Assembly (NCBI GenBank): GCA_035606355.1
Contig: DATNFO010000015.1
Span: 293,718 to 357,717, forward strand
DNA: 64,000 nt
Direction of reading: 5' to 3'
DNA from: Sulfopaludibacter sp035606355
Lineage (GTDB): Bacteria; Acidobacteriota; Terriglobia; Bryobacterales; Bryobacteraceae
The position numbers and the translations under genes are program-made. Under the pieces are notes generated by a model. It saw only the letters and a program-made list of their open reading frames with translations. It did not search any database and had not been told where the DNA came from. Positions 26,978-36,681 of the stretch are shown piece after piece; positions within the stretch are counted from its first letter, which is position 1, and each line of letters opens with the position of its first letter.

Positions 26978-28003
26978 CTAGAATTGTCCTGTATTCACAT
27001 CGGTGAGGAAACGGATCACTCCGGCCATGTACGTCTTCTGGTCGTCATACATCGCCAGATGGCTGCCGTTCGGGCAGAAGAGATAGCGGCCGTGCTTGAC
27101 CGATTTAGCGATGCGCTCCATCCCGGCGGGCTCCATCGTGTCGTACCTTGCTCCGATGGCGAGAGTGGGCACGGTGATCTTCGGAAGGTCCGCCGTACGG
27201 TCCCAGTTTTCAAGCTTTCCGGAAGCGCCCATTTCGCTCGGCCCCTGCATGGGGACGTAGATCTTCTTATTGATCTTGGCGAATGCGCGGACCACGGGGT
27301 CAGGCCACTGCTCGGCCGGCATACGAAGAATGTGCTCGGTATAGAAGTGCTGCATCAACAACTCTTCGTAACGCGGCGAATCATATTGATGCGCGGCTTC
27401 GATCTTTAGGATCTCGCCAAGGGCCTTCTGATCCATCGCCGGCATGAGCACGTTGTGCGCGTAACGGTTGTACTCGGGAATGCTGGCGACCATGTTGGAA
27501 ATGATCAGACCTTTGAGGTTCTGCTGATACTTCAACGCATACTCGGTGGCGAGCAGCCCTCCCCAGGATTGGCCGAGAAGGTAGAAGTTGCTGCTGTCCA
27601 GCTTGAGCGCCCGCCGCACCTGCTCGACTTCTTCGACGAAGCGCCCCGTGTCCCAGAGCTCGGGGATATCGGGCTGATCGCTATAGGCCGAGCCGAGCTG
27701 ATCGTAGTAGTAATATTCGATCTGCGCTTGCGGGAAATAGCTGTCGAAGGCCTCCATGTACTCGTGGGTTGCTCCGGGCCCGCCGTGCAGCAGCAGCACT
27801 TTGATGGTGGGATTGTTGCCGGTACGCTTGGTCCACACTTTGAACGTGCCCTTCGGAGTCTGGATGGGAATCATCTTGACGCCGCCCGAAAGCACGTCAT
27901 CGCGACCGGTGTTATCGAAGTAAACGGCAGCGGCGGGATGTTGAGGCGCAGCGCACCCCGCGGCAAAGAGAGCCGCGAGCAGAACAGGAGCGAGATGCTT
28001 CAT
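26978..28003 (-). CDS. Proline iminopeptidase-like lipoprotein (alpha/beta hydrolase, S33)
   Basis: 341 residues from the ATG at 28001-28003, which opens a lipoprotein signal peptide (MKHLAPVLLAALFAAGC, lipobox AAGC). It shows the oxyanion motif HGGPG, the nucleophile elbow GQSWGG, an Asp in GARYDTMEP and a His in CPNGSHLAMYDD, the catalytic set of S33 prolyl iminopeptidases. It would release N-terminal residues, classically proline, from peptides outside the cytoplasm. The gene starts 8 nt after the DUF1501 gene, so it belongs to the same minus-strand unit. Confidence 0.85.
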   Translation of the reverse strand: MKHLAPVLLAALFAAGCAAPQHPAAAVYFDNTGRDDVLSGGVKMIPIQTPKGTFKVWTKRTGNNPTIKVLLLHGGPGATHEYMEAFDSYFPQAQIEYYYYDQLGSAYSDQPDIPELWDTGRFVEEVEQVRRALKLDSSNFYLLGQSWGGLLATEYALKYQQNLKGLIISNMVASIPEYNRYAHNVLMPAMDQKALGEILKIEAAHQYDSPRYEELLMQHFYTEHILRMPAEQWPDPVVRAFAKINKKIYVPMQGPSEMGASGKLENWDRTADLPKITVPTLAIGARYDTMEPAGMERIAKSVKHGRYLFCPNGSHLAMYDDQKTYMAGVIRFLTDVNTGQF

Positions 28004-28011
28004 GGTGAGAT

Positions 28012-29217
28012 CTAGGATCTCACGATTCCCAAAGGTTCGCCGGGGTGGTAACCGGGGAAGACATTCGCCATATCGGAGCCGCCGAGTTGGGCTGTGACCA
28101 GTTCGCTCAGAACGGCGCGAAAATCCGTAGTGACGGCGAGGTCGCGTTTTTCGTAGAGCTGCTCGTCTTCGAGGCCGGGCCATTTGCCGTATACTTTTCC
28201 GCCGCATACCGGTCCGCCGAGAACAAACATGGCGCCGCCGTGTCCGTGGTCCGTGCCGCTGTTGCCGTTTTCGCGCGCTGTCCGGCCGAACTCGGACATG
28301 GTAACGACAACGACATCCTCCATGCGGTCGCCCATATCCTTGCTAAAGGCGGCGAGCGCCGACCCGAACTGGCGCAGCACGTTGCCAATCTGGCCGGGTT
28401 CGTTCTGATGATGATCCCAGCCGCCGATCTCGGCGAAGGCGGCCTCCACACCCACATCGGCTTTGATGAGAGCGGCGATCTGTTGCAGGCTGCGGCCGAG
28501 CTCGCCGCCCTGCTGATACCCGTTCGGGCCGTTGGGACGGCTGATGGATTTCAACATGCGCATGGCGGCAAACGCGTCTTTGCCGGCGTGCGCGAGTTGA
28601 GGATCGGAGGAGCTTTCGTACATGCTTTCGATCAGCGAGGCGCTGGAATCCTGCATGCGGAATTGCTGCAGATCGGCGACAGCGATGGCCGATCGCTCGC
28701 CTTGCAAAGTGCGCGGCAGCGTGGCGCCGAGCGAGACGGCGCGCAGCGGCGACGTATCGGGTCCGGGCGCAGGAAGGGCGCGGTTCAGCCAGCCGTCGCG
28801 CTTGGCGCCCGGCGTCCCCGATTCCATGAAGTCCTGCGCATCGAAGTGGCTGCGCGAGGGATCGGGCGACCCGGCTGCGTGGATCACGGCAAGCGTCTTG
28901 CGGTCCCAAAGTTCCTTCAGCGGTTGCAAGGAGGGGTGGAGAGCAAAATACCCGTCAAGATCGAGCGTCCCGTTTCCCTGCCCTGCTGCTCGCGCGGGCG
29001 TTGGAAGACCGATGGTGGGCCGCAGCTCAGAGTAGCGCTTATCGCCGAAAGGCGCGACGATGTTCAAGCCGTCGGCGGCGCCGCGCTGGAAGATGGCGAC
29101 CAGCACCTTGCGGCGGGTTTGAGTCGCGGCGGCGGCACGGCACAGCCACATGGGAGCGGTTCCGGCTCCGGCAAGAGCCACGGCGGATCCGCGCAGGAAA
29201 AATCGCCTGGTGAGCAT
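28012..29217 (-). CDS. DUF1501 family protein, Tat-exported
   Basis: 401 residues. The N-terminus MLTRRFFLRGSAVALAGAGTAP carries a twin-arginine signal. The body has the DUF1501 features: LVAIFQRGAADGLNIVAPFGD near the start, HFDAQDFMESGTPG, and VVVVTMSEFGRTARENGNSGTDHGHGGAMFVLGG, which resembles the alkaline-phosphatase/sulfatase fold metal region. The family pairs almost always with DUF1800, as here, in Acidobacteria and Planctomycetes. The role is unknown but is probably extracytoplasmic. It sits 5 nt after the DUF1800 gene. Confidence 0.9.
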   Translation of the reverse strand: MLTRRFFLRGSAVALAGAGTAPMWLCRAAAATQTRRKVLVAIFQRGAADGLNIVAPFGDKRYSELRPTIGLPTPARAAGQGNGTLDLDGYFALHPSLQPLKELWDRKTLAVIHAAGSPDPSRSHFDAQDFMESGTPGAKRDGWLNRALPAPGPDTSPLRAVSLGATLPRTLQGERSAIAVADLQQFRMQDSSASLIESMYESSSDPQLAHAGKDAFAAMRMLKSISRPNGPNGYQQGGELGRSLQQIAALIKADVGVEAAFAEIGGWDHHQNEPGQIGNVLRQFGSALAAFSKDMGDRMEDVVVVTMSEFGRTARENGNSGTDHGHGGAMFVLGGPVCGGKVYGKWPGLEDEQLYEKRDLAVTTDFRAVLSELVTAQLGGSDMANVFPGYHPGEPLGIVRS

Positions 29218-29222
29218 CGGGG

Positions 29223-31262
29223 TTACCTCCTCTGAAATTCAGGTGAACTCAACATCGAGCCGACGACAGTAGCCGGTGACGAGCAAACGGCACAATATAC
29301 GGTGCCGGGGACAGACGCCGCGTGATTCACGCCGGCATCCAACAGGTTGACGATTGCGGGTGAAGGTTCGTGTCCCAGTATTTCGCGGGCAATCTGCACC
29401 GCCGGTTTGTTATCGAAACGCGAGAGGTCCACTTTCACGCCGGGCACTTTGCCAGTCGCGAGGTTCTCGGCGAACTTGATGCGGGCGACGACGTTGGCGG
29501 TGCTCAGCCACGCGTCGGCGGTGTCCTTATAACCCGCGGGCACTTCCTTGTTGTACAGCGGCTCGCCCATATCGGCGACGTTCTGCGCCAGCGTGAACGT
29601 GTCCTCCACGTCGGCGTTGAGGGCGCGCACGGCTCCGGCGACGAACTCGAGCGGCGATTTGATTTTCGCGTTCCTCGCCCCTTCGCTGAAGAACTCGTGG
29701 GAGGTGAACATGGTTTCGAGCACGGCGCGCAGATCGCCATCGGTTTTCAGGAAGGTGCGCGCCATGCGGTCAATGAGCGCGGGCGGCGGCATGTCGGCGA
29801 CGAAGCGGCGAGCCAGCTTGGTGGAGATGAATCGCGCGGTAGAGGGATGGTGCGCCAGGATATCGATGACCTGCAGCCCATCCGATTCGCCGCCGCCGGC
29901 TGCAATCTTGTGGCCAAGCACGACCTTCTCGCCGTCGTCATGCATGAAGCCGGCAAAGACGAACTCGGGTTTGCCGACCGGCTGGCGAATGCTCCAGCCG
30001 GTGAAGCAGCGCGCCACGGCGATGACGTCCTGCTGCGTGTAGCCGCCATTGACGCCGAGCGTGTGCAGTTCGAGAATCTCGCGGCCATAGTTTTCGTTGA
30101 GCCCGTGAGAAAGGCGCGAGAACGGCCCGCCGCGTCCACCGCCTATAACGCCATTTCCAGTCACGGTGGGGACCGGCGCAAACGGGCCGACTTCCAGGGC
30201 GTCCGGCGCCATGGATTCCCAGTTATCGAGGTAGTACAGCATCGCCGGATGATGCGCGACGGCCAATAACAGGTTCTTGAATTTGCCGAGCACGTGCGGG
30301 CGGATGGCATCGCGTTCATAGGACACCAGCACGCTGCGGCCTTGCTGACCCTTATTTTCGTAAACGTTGAAATGGTTGAACCAGAAATCGGTGAGGACCT
30401 CTTCCAACTGCCGGTTGGAGTAGATGGCGCGATAGAGCTTAGCCTCGCGGAGGTCGGATGAAGGGACGTCGCGAGGATTGCGCGACATGGCGGCCATGCG
30501 GCGTAGCTCCGGGCGGCCGCTGAGCGCGTTGGGCGGCATCACCGCAATGACTTGTTCCCGTTTGCCGGCATCGAGCGATGCTAATAGCGCATCGCGCTCG
30601 GCGGCGGATCCGCTCATCGCAATGCGGACCTGGGCGGGCTCCAGGAGGTCGGTAAGCGGCGGACGCATCCGGCGCAACTCGGCCTGGCGCTCCTCGTTCT
30701 GTTTTCGTACCGCCTCCTCCCGCTCCTTCTTCATGTCCGGAAGGTCATCCACAACGTTCTGCGGCACTACCGTGAGGACCTCCATCCGCTTCTCCGGCGG
30801 GAGAGCGAGCAGGCTCGCGTGGCGCTCTTCGGCGGTGCCGTTGAAGACTTTCCTGAACTGTTCGCCGGGCAGCATTTCGTTGAGGTTTATCCTGCGCGGC
30901 GTGACCATCATCATCCCCCGGCCGCTCAGGTAATACTCTTTGTAAATTGCCGCGTCATCCATGCGCAGTGTTTCGAGCGGCTTGAGGCGAGATTCCAGCG
31001 TGGGGTTTTCGGCGATGCGCTCGGGATGGAGCTGCAGCTCGATCCACTTATCCACTCCCATGCGGCGCACTTCATCGGCGTCGCCGGGACGCGCGCCGAA
31101 GGTCAGGCGGCTGAGAGCATGTTGAATGCGTTCTTCGGGATTCAGTTTGGCGTCGAAGTTAGGCGCCGGCCGGGAACCAGGTTCCACGGCGGCGATTGCC
31201 GCGCCCAAAGCGGCCGCGATAGGGAGGAGGCGTTTCAGGTACACAGCGAACCTCCGAGGCAT
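29223..31262 (-). CDS. DUF1800 family protein
   Basis: 679 residues, about 150 longer than most members because of a charged insertion (about 130-270, QNVVDDLPDMKKEREEAVRKQNEERQAELRR). It has family marks RIQHALSRLTFGARPGD near the start, FWFNHFNVYENKG, LDNWESMAPDALE, NENYGREILELHTLGVNGGYTQQDVIAVARCFTGW, and HPSTARFISTKLARRFVAD. A short signal-like stretch opens it (LLPIAAALGAAIAAVEPG). It is first of the minus-strand unit DUF1800-DUF1501-iminopeptidase. A TATACT lies 11 nt before the ATG with no SD. The biochemical role is unknown. Confidence 0.9.
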   Translation of the reverse strand: MPRRFAVYLKRLLPIAAALGAAIAAVEPGSRPAPNFDAKLNPEERIQHALSRLTFGARPGDADEVRRMGVDKWIELQLHPERIAENPTLESRLKPLETLRMDDAAIYKEYYLSGRGMMMVTPRRINLNEMLPGEQFRKVFNGTAEERHASLLALPPEKRMEVLTVVPQNVVDDLPDMKKEREEAVRKQNEERQAELRRMRPPLTDLLEPAQVRIAMSGSAAERDALLASLDAGKREQVIAVMPPNALSGRPELRRMAAMSRNPRDVPSSDLREAKLYRAIYSNRQLEEVLTDFWFNHFNVYENKGQQGRSVLVSYERDAIRPHVLGKFKNLLLAVAHHPAMLYYLDNWESMAPDALEVGPFAPVPTVTGNGVIGGGRGGPFSRLSHGLNENYGREILELHTLGVNGGYTQQDVIAVARCFTGWSIRQPVGKPEFVFAGFMHDDGEKVVLGHKIAAGGGESDGLQVIDILAHHPSTARFISTKLARRFVADMPPPALIDRMARTFLKTDGDLRAVLETMFTSHEFFSEGARNAKIKSPLEFVAGAVRALNADVEDTFTLAQNVADMGEPLYNKEVPAGYKDTADAWLSTANVVARIKFAENLATGKVPGVKVDLSRFDNKPAVQIAREILGHEPSPAIVNLLDAGVNHAASVPGTVYCAVCSSPATVVGSMLSSPEFQRR

Positions 31263-31287
31263 TATTCAGGATTAGTATATACCGGCG

Positions 31288-33069
31288 CTAAGCGATGCGC
31301 CGTATCGGTTCGGCCAATTCCGGATCCGCTGGGGGCGCGGAGGGCTCTTCGCGGCCCGGTAATGCCAGCAATACCATAGCGAGATCGTGGGCGAAAAGGG
31401 CCCGTTCATCGGCCGTCGCAGAGGACGGTGTGAATGTGGCGGCGAGGTCCTCGGGAAGTCCCCGCAGACGCGCCGCCGCTCCCGGCGTCGAAGCCGTGTA
31501 GAGGAGCAGGTCGCGCTTTTTCTGGTCCAGATTAAGCCCCAGCCAATCGCGAAATGCCTGGCTGTGCAGGCGCGCGAGGGCCCGGCCGGTTTCGGCTTCG
31601 CCGTATTCGCGTGCGGAGGTCAGCTCGTAATAGCGGCCGGTATCGCGGTCGTAATACTCGGACAACAAGGCGAGGCTTCCGAAGGCGGTGGCGATCTGTG
31701 CGAGGCGGTCGCCCCAATGGTCGGCACAGCTTTTGATCTCGGCCGGGACAATGACGCTCTCGACCGGGGCGGATCCTTGATTTTCCTGCACGAAACAGCT
31801 TTCGTAGCCGCGATCGAGCAGCGTCTCGGTGATTTGATACGGGAGCTTCTCGAAGTGGATCAGGTTGAGCACGTGGGAAAGCACGTCGCGAGGATGGCAA
31901 CGCCGCATCGGCTTGTTTATGGGCCGGTAGTGCTTTTCCAAGAAGCGCAAGGCGAGTCCCTGCGGGCATGGCAGCTTGCGCGAGGCGCAAAAACCTTCGA
32001 AGATGCGCACGAATTCGCTTTCGCTGGGACCTTGCAGCAGCATCTTATATTGAATGCGCCGCAGGAAGGCTTCGTCGCCCAGATCCGCCGGGTTCAGATT
32101 CGTGGAGAACACGAGGAAAGTCTCGAACGGCGCCGTCATCTTGCCGCCGGTGAGGAAACTCAGAAAATCGACACGGCGCTCCATCGGCACGATCCAACGG
32201 TTGAGGACCTCGGCGGGGGTGGCAAGCTGGCGGCCGAAGTCGTCGATGAGATACATGCCGTTGTTGGCCTTGAGCTGCAGCGGGGCTTCGTAAACCTTCG
32301 ACACGCCGTTGAACTTGAGGTCCAGCATGGACATCGAAAGTTCGCCGCCGCTGACGATGAAGGGCCGTTTGCAGCGGACCCATCGATGGTCGTAGGTGCG
32401 TTCGATGGCGACTGTGAGAACGCTGCGCTCCTCATCCTCGATGCGCTGGTGGTAAATGGGATCGAAGAGCTGGATGATGTTGCCCTGGCATTCGAGCGCG
32501 TGAGGGACAAAGATCGGCGCGCTTTCAACGCCGTTGAGCGACTCCACGAGAAACGTTTTGCCGTCACCGGGCTTGCCATAGACGAGCATGGAGTTTCCGG
32601 AGCTGACGGCCGGGCCGATCTGCGAGAGCACCTGCTCGGTGAGCACCATACCGCGGAGTGCGCGGCGCAAGCCTTCTTTGGTGAGCCAGCCATCGACAGG
32701 TTTCTGCTTTCGGACGGCCCCGATGTACTGATCGAGGGGCACGGGCGCGGGCCCGGCGTATTGATTCGTTTCGAGAGCGTCGCGTGCGCGGCTGCGGCCG
32801 GATTCGGTTAGGGTGAGGAGTGCGCTGACGTTGCCGACGCCGAGTGAGCGCTTAATCTGCAGGTGGTGGCGCAGCTTGAGGGATTCGACGATGTCCTGGA
32901 TGACGCTGAACTTCAGGCCAACCGCGACAGACAGGTCCTGGCCGAATAAGTCCCCGCGAAAGTAGAGAAGTTTGAGGATAAGCTGCTCGACGAGGGACTC
33001 GGGCAGTCCGGTCTGCTCGAGCGATTCGGGCTCGGGAGGGTAAAAACTGGGTGAATCGGGGGCCGGCAT
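31288..33069 (-). CDS. AAA+ ATPase with N-terminal winged-helix region
   Basis: 593 residues. Residues about 20-100 look like a winged helix (LVEQLILKLLYFRGDLFGQDLS...LTLTESGRSRA). Walker A is GKPGDGKT (165-172), Walker B GMYLIDDFG with D276-D277, and sensor 1 FSTNLNP. The lid contains HPRDVLSHVLNLIHFE. Such proteins occur in Acidobacteria near pilus and secretion genes, but here none are adjacent, so no partner is proposed. The N-domain suggests DNA or regulatory binding. GAGTTAG words overlap and precede the start. Confidence 0.8.
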   Translation of the reverse strand: MPAPDSPSFYPPEPESLEQTGLPESLVEQLILKLLYFRGDLFGQDLSVAVGLKFSVIQDIVESLKLRHHLQIKRSLGVGNVSALLTLTESGRSRARDALETNQYAGPAPVPLDQYIGAVRKQKPVDGWLTKEGLRRALRGMVLTEQVLSQIGPAVSSGNSMLVYGKPGDGKTFLVESLNGVESAPIFVPHALECQGNIIQLFDPIYHQRIEDEERSVLTVAIERTYDHRWVRCKRPFIVSGGELSMSMLDLKFNGVSKVYEAPLQLKANNGMYLIDDFGRQLATPAEVLNRWIVPMERRVDFLSFLTGGKMTAPFETFLVFSTNLNPADLGDEAFLRRIQYKMLLQGPSESEFVRIFEGFCASRKLPCPQGLALRFLEKHYRPINKPMRRCHPRDVLSHVLNLIHFEKLPYQITETLLDRGYESCFVQENQGSAPVESVIVPAEIKSCADHWGDRLAQIATAFGSLALLSEYYDRDTGRYYELTSAREYGEAETGRALARLHSQAFRDWLGLNLDQKKRDLLLYTASTPGAAARLRGLPEDLAATFTPSSATADERALFAHDLAMVLLALPGREEPSAPPADPELAEPIRRIA

Positions 33070-33147
33070 GAGTTAGATATCCGTAATAGTACCGAATGAG
33101 TTAGTACTGCCCGCATTCCTCTACAACTGACTCATTAGATCTAACTC
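33070..33147 (-). promoter_or_regulatory. Repeated GAGTTAG words upstream of the AAA gene
   Basis: GAGTTAG occurs at 33070-33076 and 33098-33104 and, inverted, CTAACTC at 33141-33147, within an AT-rich stretch also holding TTAGATCTAA. This looks like an operator region, but no promoter hexamers are convincing. The rest of 33148-33556 shows no gene: it holds a triple CGCCGAT(T/G)AA-type repeat near 33251-33285 and the hairpins listed next. Confidence 0.35.
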
Positions 33148-33446
33148 GCATGAGGGGACGCCATGTTTACTTTAGATAAGTAAGTACTAGAAGTTGCACG
33201 AGTGGGTTCGATTTGGGCTGGCTGGGGTGGCGCTGATAGGGCTTAGGGATTAGCCGCCGATTAACGCCGATGAACGCCGATGCGGATTCGGTTTGTTTGG
33301 CGGATTGCGGGTTTTCGGGGAGGTGGTCGCGGAGGGTGTCGAAGGTCGGATTGTGGACGGCGTCAGCGGCGAGGAGGGTTCCTGGAGCACGATTGGCGAG
33401 GAGTCGCGATGGAGACATCTGGATTAGCCTCGCTTCGCTCGGGATA

Positions 33447-33497
33447 GGCGAGCGTGCGCTCGCCACGACAGGGTCGGAGCCGGTCGGAGCCCTGTCG
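33447..33497 (+). repeat. Pair of hairpins of a different palindrome class
   Basis: GGCGAGCG/CGCTCGCC (33447-33464) and CGACAGGG/CCCTGTCG with a 16-nt spacer (33466-33497). The arms differ from the GACCGGTC family seen elsewhere. Confidence 0.6.
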
Positions 33498-33556
33498 TCA
33501 CGACCAAGGGTTCAGAGTTGAGACGGCGGTTCCGGCAACATCGCGTACATAGAGGT

Positions 33557-33757
33557 TCACAGTTCGATCTCTCTGCCGAAGTCGCGCTCACGGTCCAGTT
33601 TAATGCCGGAGCCGCGCAGCGGTGATTTCGCGAAGAACTGGGCAAAGGTACCAGCCGGATGTTGAGGATCGGTGATCCGAGCGTACTCCTCGGCCGCAAT
33701 GAGCGGAACGGCCTTTTGCTTCGTCACGCTGGCTCCCTGCCGTGGTTTCTTTTTCAT
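33557..33757 (-). CDS. Orphan Phd/YefM-type antitoxin
   Basis: 66 residues. The C-terminal half, FAQFFAKSPLRGSGIKLDRERDFGREIEL, is the toxin-binding tail typical of short Phd/VapB-like antitoxins paired with PIN toxins. The N-terminus is basic (MKKKPRQGASVTKQK). No toxin gene follows: the next few hundred bases downstream on this strand hold no PIN-like frame, only a short piece and hairpins. It may be a degraded system or act in trans. Confidence 0.6.
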   Translation of the reverse strand: MKKKPRQGASVTKQKAVPLIAAEEYARITDPQHPAGTFAQFFAKSPLRGSGIKLDRERDFGREIEL

Positions 33758-33801
33758 CGCCGCACCTGCTAACTAGTCTAGTCAGATTAAGGCGCGTCGG
33801 C

Positions 33802-35154
33802 TTAAGCCGGCAGCCGCAGGCGCGCGACGCAGCCCTGACCATTCGTGCGATTCTCCAGCGCCAGGGCTCCGCCGTGACCTTCCGCAATCTGGCGGCTCAA
33901 CACCAGCCCGATGCCCGACCCTCCGGGCTTGGTCGTGAAGAACGGGACGAACAGGTTCGCCGTGCCGGAGAGGCCCGGCCCATCGTCTTCGATCCATATT
34001 TCGAGCATCGAGCCGTCGCGCCGCCAGCCAGTGCGCACTCCGCCATGCGTGGTGAGCGATGCATCGGCCGCGTTGCGCAGCAGGTTAATCAGCACCTGTT
34101 CCAACTGGTCGGGATCGCCCTGCACGGTCAGATCGGTTCCCGGGACCACTTGCACCGGTATGCGCGTTTCGAAAGTCGCCGCGCGAGTGACGGCCGCCGC
34201 CACGTCCAGCGGTTGGAGTTGCGGCCGCGGCAGCTTCGCAAGGCGGGCGTATGCTCCGATAAAGCGGCTTAGACTCTCGCTGCGCGATGTGATGACCTGC
34301 AGCCCGCGCCGCGTATCCTCACGCCAGTCATCGGGCAGCGGATCGCGCATGATGATGCTCTCCAGGCTGCCGGCGATGGATTTGATCGGCGCCAGCGAAT
34401 TGTTGAGCTCGTGACCCAGCACGCGCACCAGGCGCTGCCACGCGAGCAGTTCCTGTTCGCTCAGGGCTTTCGTCAAATCGCTGATGACGACTAATTCCAG
34501 CGGCATGCCACGTTCGCGGATGCGCGTGCGCCTCACGCCGAAGCGGCCGGCGCCGCCTGGGAATACGGACTGCATCGTGGTTTGCTCCGGACCATCCAGG
34601 CACGTATCGAGCGCCAGGTCTTCGGCTGTCTGGCCGAGTAGTTGTTCGGGGTCGGCGGCAAGCAGGCGTTCGCCGGCGCGGTTGGCCAGACGCAGGCGGC
34701 GATTCTCGTCGAAGGCGAAGATGGCCACGTCGATCTCGCGCATCACGGTCCGCAGAAGCATTGTCGCTTCCATCGCGCCGAGGCGTTGTTCGCGCAGGGT
34801 CGCTCCGAGCGTGTTCACTTCGCGCATGACTTCGCCTAGTGCGTCGTCGGGTCGTGGAGCCCGGCCGCGAACGGAGAAGTCGCCCTCGCGGAGTGCGCCG
34901 AGCAAGTTCGACAAAGTCTGGAGCGGGAACACCACGCGCTCACGGACAGCGAACGCAAACCCGAGCCATGCGGCTACGATGATGACGGTGAGTGTGGCTT
35001 GCGTGCGGAGCGCATAATTGCCGCTCCACAACATAAGCAATGCGGTGGCCGAGCCGGGCAGACCCGCCAGCACCGCCAGTCCGACGATGCGGCCTTCGTA
35101 GCCGACGCGCGCGGGTCTCTGCTTGGGATCTGGAGCGTCCGGATCAAAGTCCAT
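33802..35154 (-). CDS. NtrB/NtrY-like sensor histidine kinase
   Basis: 450 residues from the ATG at 35152-35154, overlapping the regulator's end by 11 nt. Two TM helices (about 24-44 and 53-70) are followed by a HAMP-like linker, a PAS-like domain (about 140-230), H-box LGHELNNSLAPI with H248, N-box EQVLINLLRNAADAS, G1 EDDGPGLSG and G2 GGSGIGLVLSRQIAEGHGG. The kinase should phosphorylate the sigma-54 activator encoded just upstream. The short periplasmic loop (about 8 residues) suggests that it senses something in the membrane or cytosol. Confidence 0.88.
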   Translation of the reverse strand: MDFDPDAPDPKQRPARVGYEGRIVGLAVLAGLPGSATALLMLWSGNYALRTQATLTVIIVAAWLGFAFAVRERVVFPLQTLSNLLGALREGDFSVRGRAPRPDDALGEVMREVNTLGATLREQRLGAMEATMLLRTVMREIDVAIFAFDENRRLRLANRAGERLLAADPEQLLGQTAEDLALDTCLDGPEQTTMQSVFPGGAGRFGVRRTRIRERGMPLELVVISDLTKALSEQELLAWQRLVRVLGHELNNSLAPIKSIAGSLESIIMRDPLPDDWREDTRRGLQVITSRSESLSRFIGAYARLAKLPRPQLQPLDVAAAVTRAATFETRIPVQVVPGTDLTVQGDPDQLEQVLINLLRNAADASLTTHGGVRTGWRRDGSMLEIWIEDDGPGLSGTANLFVPFFTTKPGGSGIGLVLSRQIAEGHGGALALENRTNGQGCVARLRLPA

Positions 35155-36514
35155 AGCGCTGCAACCGGCGATACAGTGCGCTGCGGCTAAGGCCCAGCGC
35201 ATTGGCTGCGTGACTGACGTTGCCGTTGAAGCGTGCCAGCGCTTTTTTGATGAGCAGAGCCTCCACTTCCTCCAAACTCATCTCCTCCAGGCGCAGCGGA
35301 CCTTCGCGGCCGGCGCGCAGACCCAGATCGCCCGCGCGCACCGTTTCGCCTTGGGCCATGAGTACGGCGCGCTCCACGGCGTGGTCCAGTTCGCGGACAT
35401 TGCCCGGCCAACTGTGCGCCAGCAGGGCCTTCATGGCGCCTTCGTCGAAGCCGGTGATCGGCTTGCGATAGTGCTCAGCGTGCTGCCGCAGGAAATGGAC
35501 GGCGAGAAGAGCAATGTCTTCGCGGCGGTCGCGCAGCGAAGGCAGACGAATCTCGATCGTGTTCAGACGAAACAGCAGGTCCTGCCGGAACTTGCCTTCC
35601 GCGACGGAGGCGTTCAGATCCGCATTCGTTGCCGAAAACACGCGAACGTCCACGCGCCGCGTCTTGCTGCTGCCGACGCGTTCGAATTCACCAGTCTCGA
35701 TGGTGCGCAGTAGCTTCGCCTGTAGCGCTTGCGAGATGTTGGCGATTTCGTCGAGGAAGAGCGTTCCGCCATCGGCCATCTCGAAGCGGCCGACGCGGTC
35801 TGCCTTGGCGTCCGTGAACGCTCCCTTCACATGGCCGAACAGTTCGCTTTCGAAAACGCCTTCGGCGAGACCGCCGGTGTTCACAGTCACCAGGGGGCGC
35901 GTGGATCGCAGCGAAACGGAGTGCAGCGTCTGCGCGACCAAGCCCTTGCCTGTGCCGTTTTCGCCCGTGATCAGCACGTTGGCGTCACTCGGGCCGACGC
36001 GCGAAATAACGTCGAGCACAGGCCGCATAGCCGCGGATTGCGCGATGATCTGCGGAAACCGTTCGGCGCGCAAAGCACGATTTTCAGCCTCGAGGCGCTG
36101 GCCTTTGCGGAGGGCGCGGCCGAGCTCGATCTGCGTTTTGAGAATCGCGGAGAGGCGGGCATTGTCCCAGGGCTTCTGGATGAAGTCGCGGGCGCCGCGC
36201 CGCATGGCCTCCACCGCGAGTTCGACCGAACCCCACGCGGTCATCACGATGACGGGAAGGTTGGAGTCCAGGCCCTGAATGCGATTGAGCAACTCCAGTC
36301 CTTCCTGACCGCTCGTGGTGTCGCGCGTGTAATTCAGGTCCATGAGCACCGCGTCGAAGTCACGCGATTCCACTGCGTCGATGGCGGCTGCGGGCGAAGT
36401 GACCGCTTCCGCCTGATAGCCCTCGCCTTTCACCAGGAAGCGCAGGGCTTCAAGGACGTCCGGCTGGTCGTCCGCGATCAGGATGGTGGCCGTTCCGTTG
36501 TCGGTCGATCTCAT
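35144..36514 (-). CDS. NtrC-family sigma-54-dependent response regulator
   Basis: 456 residues. Receiver domain: D15/D16, phospho-acceptor D59 in VLMDLNYTRD, T92 and K114. AAA+ domain: Walker A GENGTGKG, GAFTDA in place of the GAFTGA sigma-54 loop, Walker B GGTLFLDEI and sensor FSATNAD. A Fis-type HTH ends it (GNVSHAANALGLSRSALYRRLQRYGL). It activates sigma-54 promoters when phosphorylated by the kinase that follows. It is the first gene of the pair. No -24/-12 promoter is visible in front of its neighbours, so its targets lie elsewhere. Confidence 0.92.
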   Translation of the reverse strand: MRSTDNGTATILIADDQPDVLEALRFLVKGEGYQAEAVTSPAAAIDAVESRDFDAVLMDLNYTRDTTSGQEGLELLNRIQGLDSNLPVIVMTAWGSVELAVEAMRRGARDFIQKPWDNARLSAILKTQIELGRALRKGQRLEAENRALRAERFPQIIAQSAAMRPVLDVISRVGPSDANVLITGENGTGKGLVAQTLHSVSLRSTRPLVTVNTGGLAEGVFESELFGHVKGAFTDAKADRVGRFEMADGGTLFLDEIANISQALQAKLLRTIETGEFERVGSSKTRRVDVRVFSATNADLNASVAEGKFRQDLLFRLNTIEIRLPSLRDRREDIALLAVHFLRQHAEHYRKPITGFDEGAMKALLAHSWPGNVRELDHAVERAVLMAQGETVRAGDLGLRAGREGPLRLEEMSLEEVEALLIKKALARFNGNVSHAANALGLSRSALYRRLQRYGL

Positions 36515-36681
36515 CGTAAGGGTTCGCTTGGGGCAGTTCCCGTACCAAAGGACATTTTGTTCCGCATCAATCAGTTAGGATACTACTTCGAATATGTAAA
36601 TTGTCCGATTTTGGGACGGCGTGAATGCTCCTGGGATGATATTCTGAAGTTGTCCGCGCCCACCTGAGGTACTCCTTTTTC

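Noticed and set aside
33167..33466. 99-residue minus-strand frame before the AAA gene
   Set aside because: It runs through a repeated CGCCGAT(T/G)AA motif and hairpins, has no ribosome site and no recognisable domain.
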